DNA of 7,807 nt, from NCBI GenBank assembly GCA_003646935.1, contig QMLW01000075.1, positions 1-7,807 on the forward strand, in the 5' to 3' direction. The translations under genes were made by a program, and so were the position numbers. Source of the DNA: Deltaproteobacteria bacterium (lineage in GTDB: Bacteria > Desulfobacterota > DSM-4660 > Desulfatiglandales > B25-G16). Positions 7,201 to 7,807 of this stretch are shown piece after piece. Each line of letters starts with the position of its first letter. Position 1 is the stretch's first letter. The notes under the pieces are model-generated. The model was not told where the DNA came from. It did not search any database and was given only the letters and a program-made list of their open reading frames with translations.

Positions 7201-7807
7201 CCAAGAGACAGGGGCTCATCGCGAACCTGCTTCGCTTTGAAGCCCAACATCTCAACAACGAAGAGGTCGTAGGCCTCGAGTACAGGTTCGGGGATGAGGA
7301 CATGAATCCCGTAATTATCGGTAGAACACCGATACGAGGCTACATAGACCGGGTTGACAGGCTGGATGAAGGAGAAGAGGTGTATCTTATCTATGACTAC
7401 AAAACGGGCAGGGCCCCCAGCCCTAGTACGGTCAAGAAAGGACTCTCCTTTCAACTCCCCGGTTATCTCTCGGCCCTTGCCTCGGATCGGGATGCTGAAG
7501 GCATAGCAGCCAGATATTACATGATCAACAGGGGGCCTCTGGCTGAGAACAACCCACTTTCATCCCCCATCGGCTATAATCTGCCGCAAAAGGTAGGTAT
7601 TGATCTGACCGGTGTTACGCTCATGGGAGATTACGTCAACAGGTTGATGGATCTCCTGGAAAACGGCGTTTTCCATCATTCCGCTGACGAGCTCATGTGT
7701 TCCTTTTGCGAGTTCAAATACGCATGTTACAAGAATACGCGACGTATGGCCCATCTCATTGACTCGGGAGCTTCCCCTGAGATCTACTCCGGGAGGGAAA
7801 ACCTGGA
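4221..7807 (+). CDS. addB: AddB/RexB-type helicase-nuclease subunit with PD-(D/E)XK domain and Fe-S staple, 3' end cut by the window
   Basis: Probable B subunit of an AddAB-type ATP-dependent exonuclease, which processes double-strand breaks for RecA-dependent repair in the cytoplasm. 1195 codons are visible. ATG 4221 is the first start after an in-frame TAA at 4209-4211, and no Shine-Dalgarno sequence is seen. The N-terminal helicase-like region has HIVPSRAMVMELE (51-63) and DIDVIVFNGFTNIT (232-245), both matching AddB landmarks. At the place of the Walker A loop, YLVGQTVETRKG (22-33) lacks the GKT/S core, so this lobe is probably not an ATPase. The C-terminal nuclease shows GSHVH (918-922), GYIDRVD (1040-1046, Asp1043) and DYKTG (1059-1063, Asp1059 and Lys1061). 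These are the RecB-family catalytic residues. Cys890 plus Cys1160-x2-Cys1163-x5-Cys1169 form the AddB-type 4Fe-4S staple. Length and the cysteine position suggest the stop codon lies shortly beyond the edge. addA is expected downstream. It is transcribed divergently from the amrA cluster, with no evident functional link. Confidence 0.9.
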   Translation, partial: MHTESNPLKNRDQVNPTTHITYLVGQTVETRKGLLEEEICLKQIDPMNCLHIVPSRAMVMELEGQGSGSMNRRIDTLSSLIGRIFYDDIFYHSFRESSFMDDAMRELAARLILERRNTTPEGLRYFFPLFVPPTRADMVPGVYRHILGFFSLLVNNNFEDGFVEALSRRIIRLDEQRPGAGEERYALDTDLALLFGDYEEFKRSNHLYDTDDTVSNVRAFLAEGNSPSILKDIDVIVFNGFTNITRAEETILLHLFDHVHEVIWPLDYELGLEDPIHAFIGTTSHERDAGTGLYEAFRIFSSLGSLMKKTEETRYPTSIKRARPEKFKNPFASGLYRSGKYDEASERSIHINAFSTRLDEIRGIAGEIKRISRERKKGNPNGVRVIFPDLAEYSSLIYEVFPAYGIPFNITKGLPLRVSPLTRLFQLLLEIPLNDFRRMDIHTFFTSGLVSPATKTMGKEDKARWLILLNMERAFFAGEKAGDREIFPGIQPEEQGAHPRWMETVDVVARQCGIQGGSIVPDWLSRARDYFFSLYRNLSKEKKARVLTEYHQFLYQLFYLNENLKPFEDLLRTKDPRGIVHALFRLLNVFGIQQNILLLLKDETGVNREATERSIRRDISSLNTLKDLAIRAARELERAELFMPSRGTTPVLERFRRGFTDLVGQTRIRESYHRGAIEISEYADIIGCSFDDIFAGGLCSDEFPLKEPDDFIIPESSAPYLRRPELTDQSRYLFSHLLRNYRGDLYVSYPRRIGDKEVQPSPVLLDMVSMMEDRELSPSQGAEALARTFPWEQNPFFTSSEELLNSIEVEQKIAIPSKGSPWVHEHIILGTDRVLNESIIRAVGCLLARNCADGLSEYDGLISGSSAFHRYRSGLKGPQSTSRLDTIANCPMRYLFQGIYGIEPIEELEEGLSLRDVGSHVHAILKLIFEEVKKRGHNVASLGLSKVFALAREIAVRYFAHLKYLEGLDFFETQKRDIIEGLEAESTLTDGGLPKRQGLIANLLRFEAQHLNNEEVVGLEYRFGDEDMNPVIIGRTPIRGYIDRVDRLDEGEEVYLIYDYKTGRAPSPSTVKKGLSFQLPGYLSALASDRDAEGIAARYYMINRGPLAENNPLSSPIGYNLPQKVGIDLTGVTLMGDYVNRLMDLLENGVFHHSADELMCSFCEFKYACYKNTRRMAHLIDSGASPEIYSGRENL

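Overview
The window reads as chromosomal DNA from a bacterium. The likely background is Gram-negative and anaerobic, of the Desulfobacterota type or a related uncultivated phylum. This is inferred only from the gene content (an AmmeMemoRadiSam set, a membrane-embedded spermidine-synthase-like protein and an AddB-type nuclease) and cannot be resolved to a taxon by eye. I see no phage, transposon, CRISPR, tRNA or rRNA signals.

The left half (1-4044) holds three genes on the minus strand. In transcription order they are an AMMECR1-domain protein (amrA, 4044-3298), a 695-residue polytopic membrane protein with a central aminopropyltransferase-like SAM domain (3081-994), and the radical SAM member of the AmmeMemoRadiSam system (amrS, 866 to beyond the left edge). 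The gaps are 216 and 127 bp, so the genes are co-directional but not translationally coupled. The third classical partner, the Memo-like protein AmrB, is not in the window and may lie beyond base 1.

The right half (4221-7807) is one long, divergently transcribed gene on the plus strand that runs off the right edge. It encodes an AddB/RexB-type helicase-nuclease subunit with the complete four-cysteine iron-sulfur staple and RecB-family PD-(D/E)XK nuclease motifs. Its partner AddA is expected downstream, outside the window. A 176-bp AT-rich region (4045-4220) separates the two halves. It carries candidate divergent promoters and a short TGAACCC-type tandem repeat.

The most interesting point is the left cluster. 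Both AmrA and AmrS carry N-terminal extensions of about 53-57 residues ahead of the point where I expect ordinary family members to begin. Each extension looks like an export or membrane-anchor signal, and each ends at an internal Met where the ordinary protein would start. In amrA that internal ATG has a strong Shine-Dalgarno sequence. A membrane protein with an aminopropyltransferase fold that has lost part of the polyamine-site signature sits between them. Together this suggests a membrane-associated, possibly dual-localised version of the AmmeMemoRadiSam system, whose substrate is unknown.
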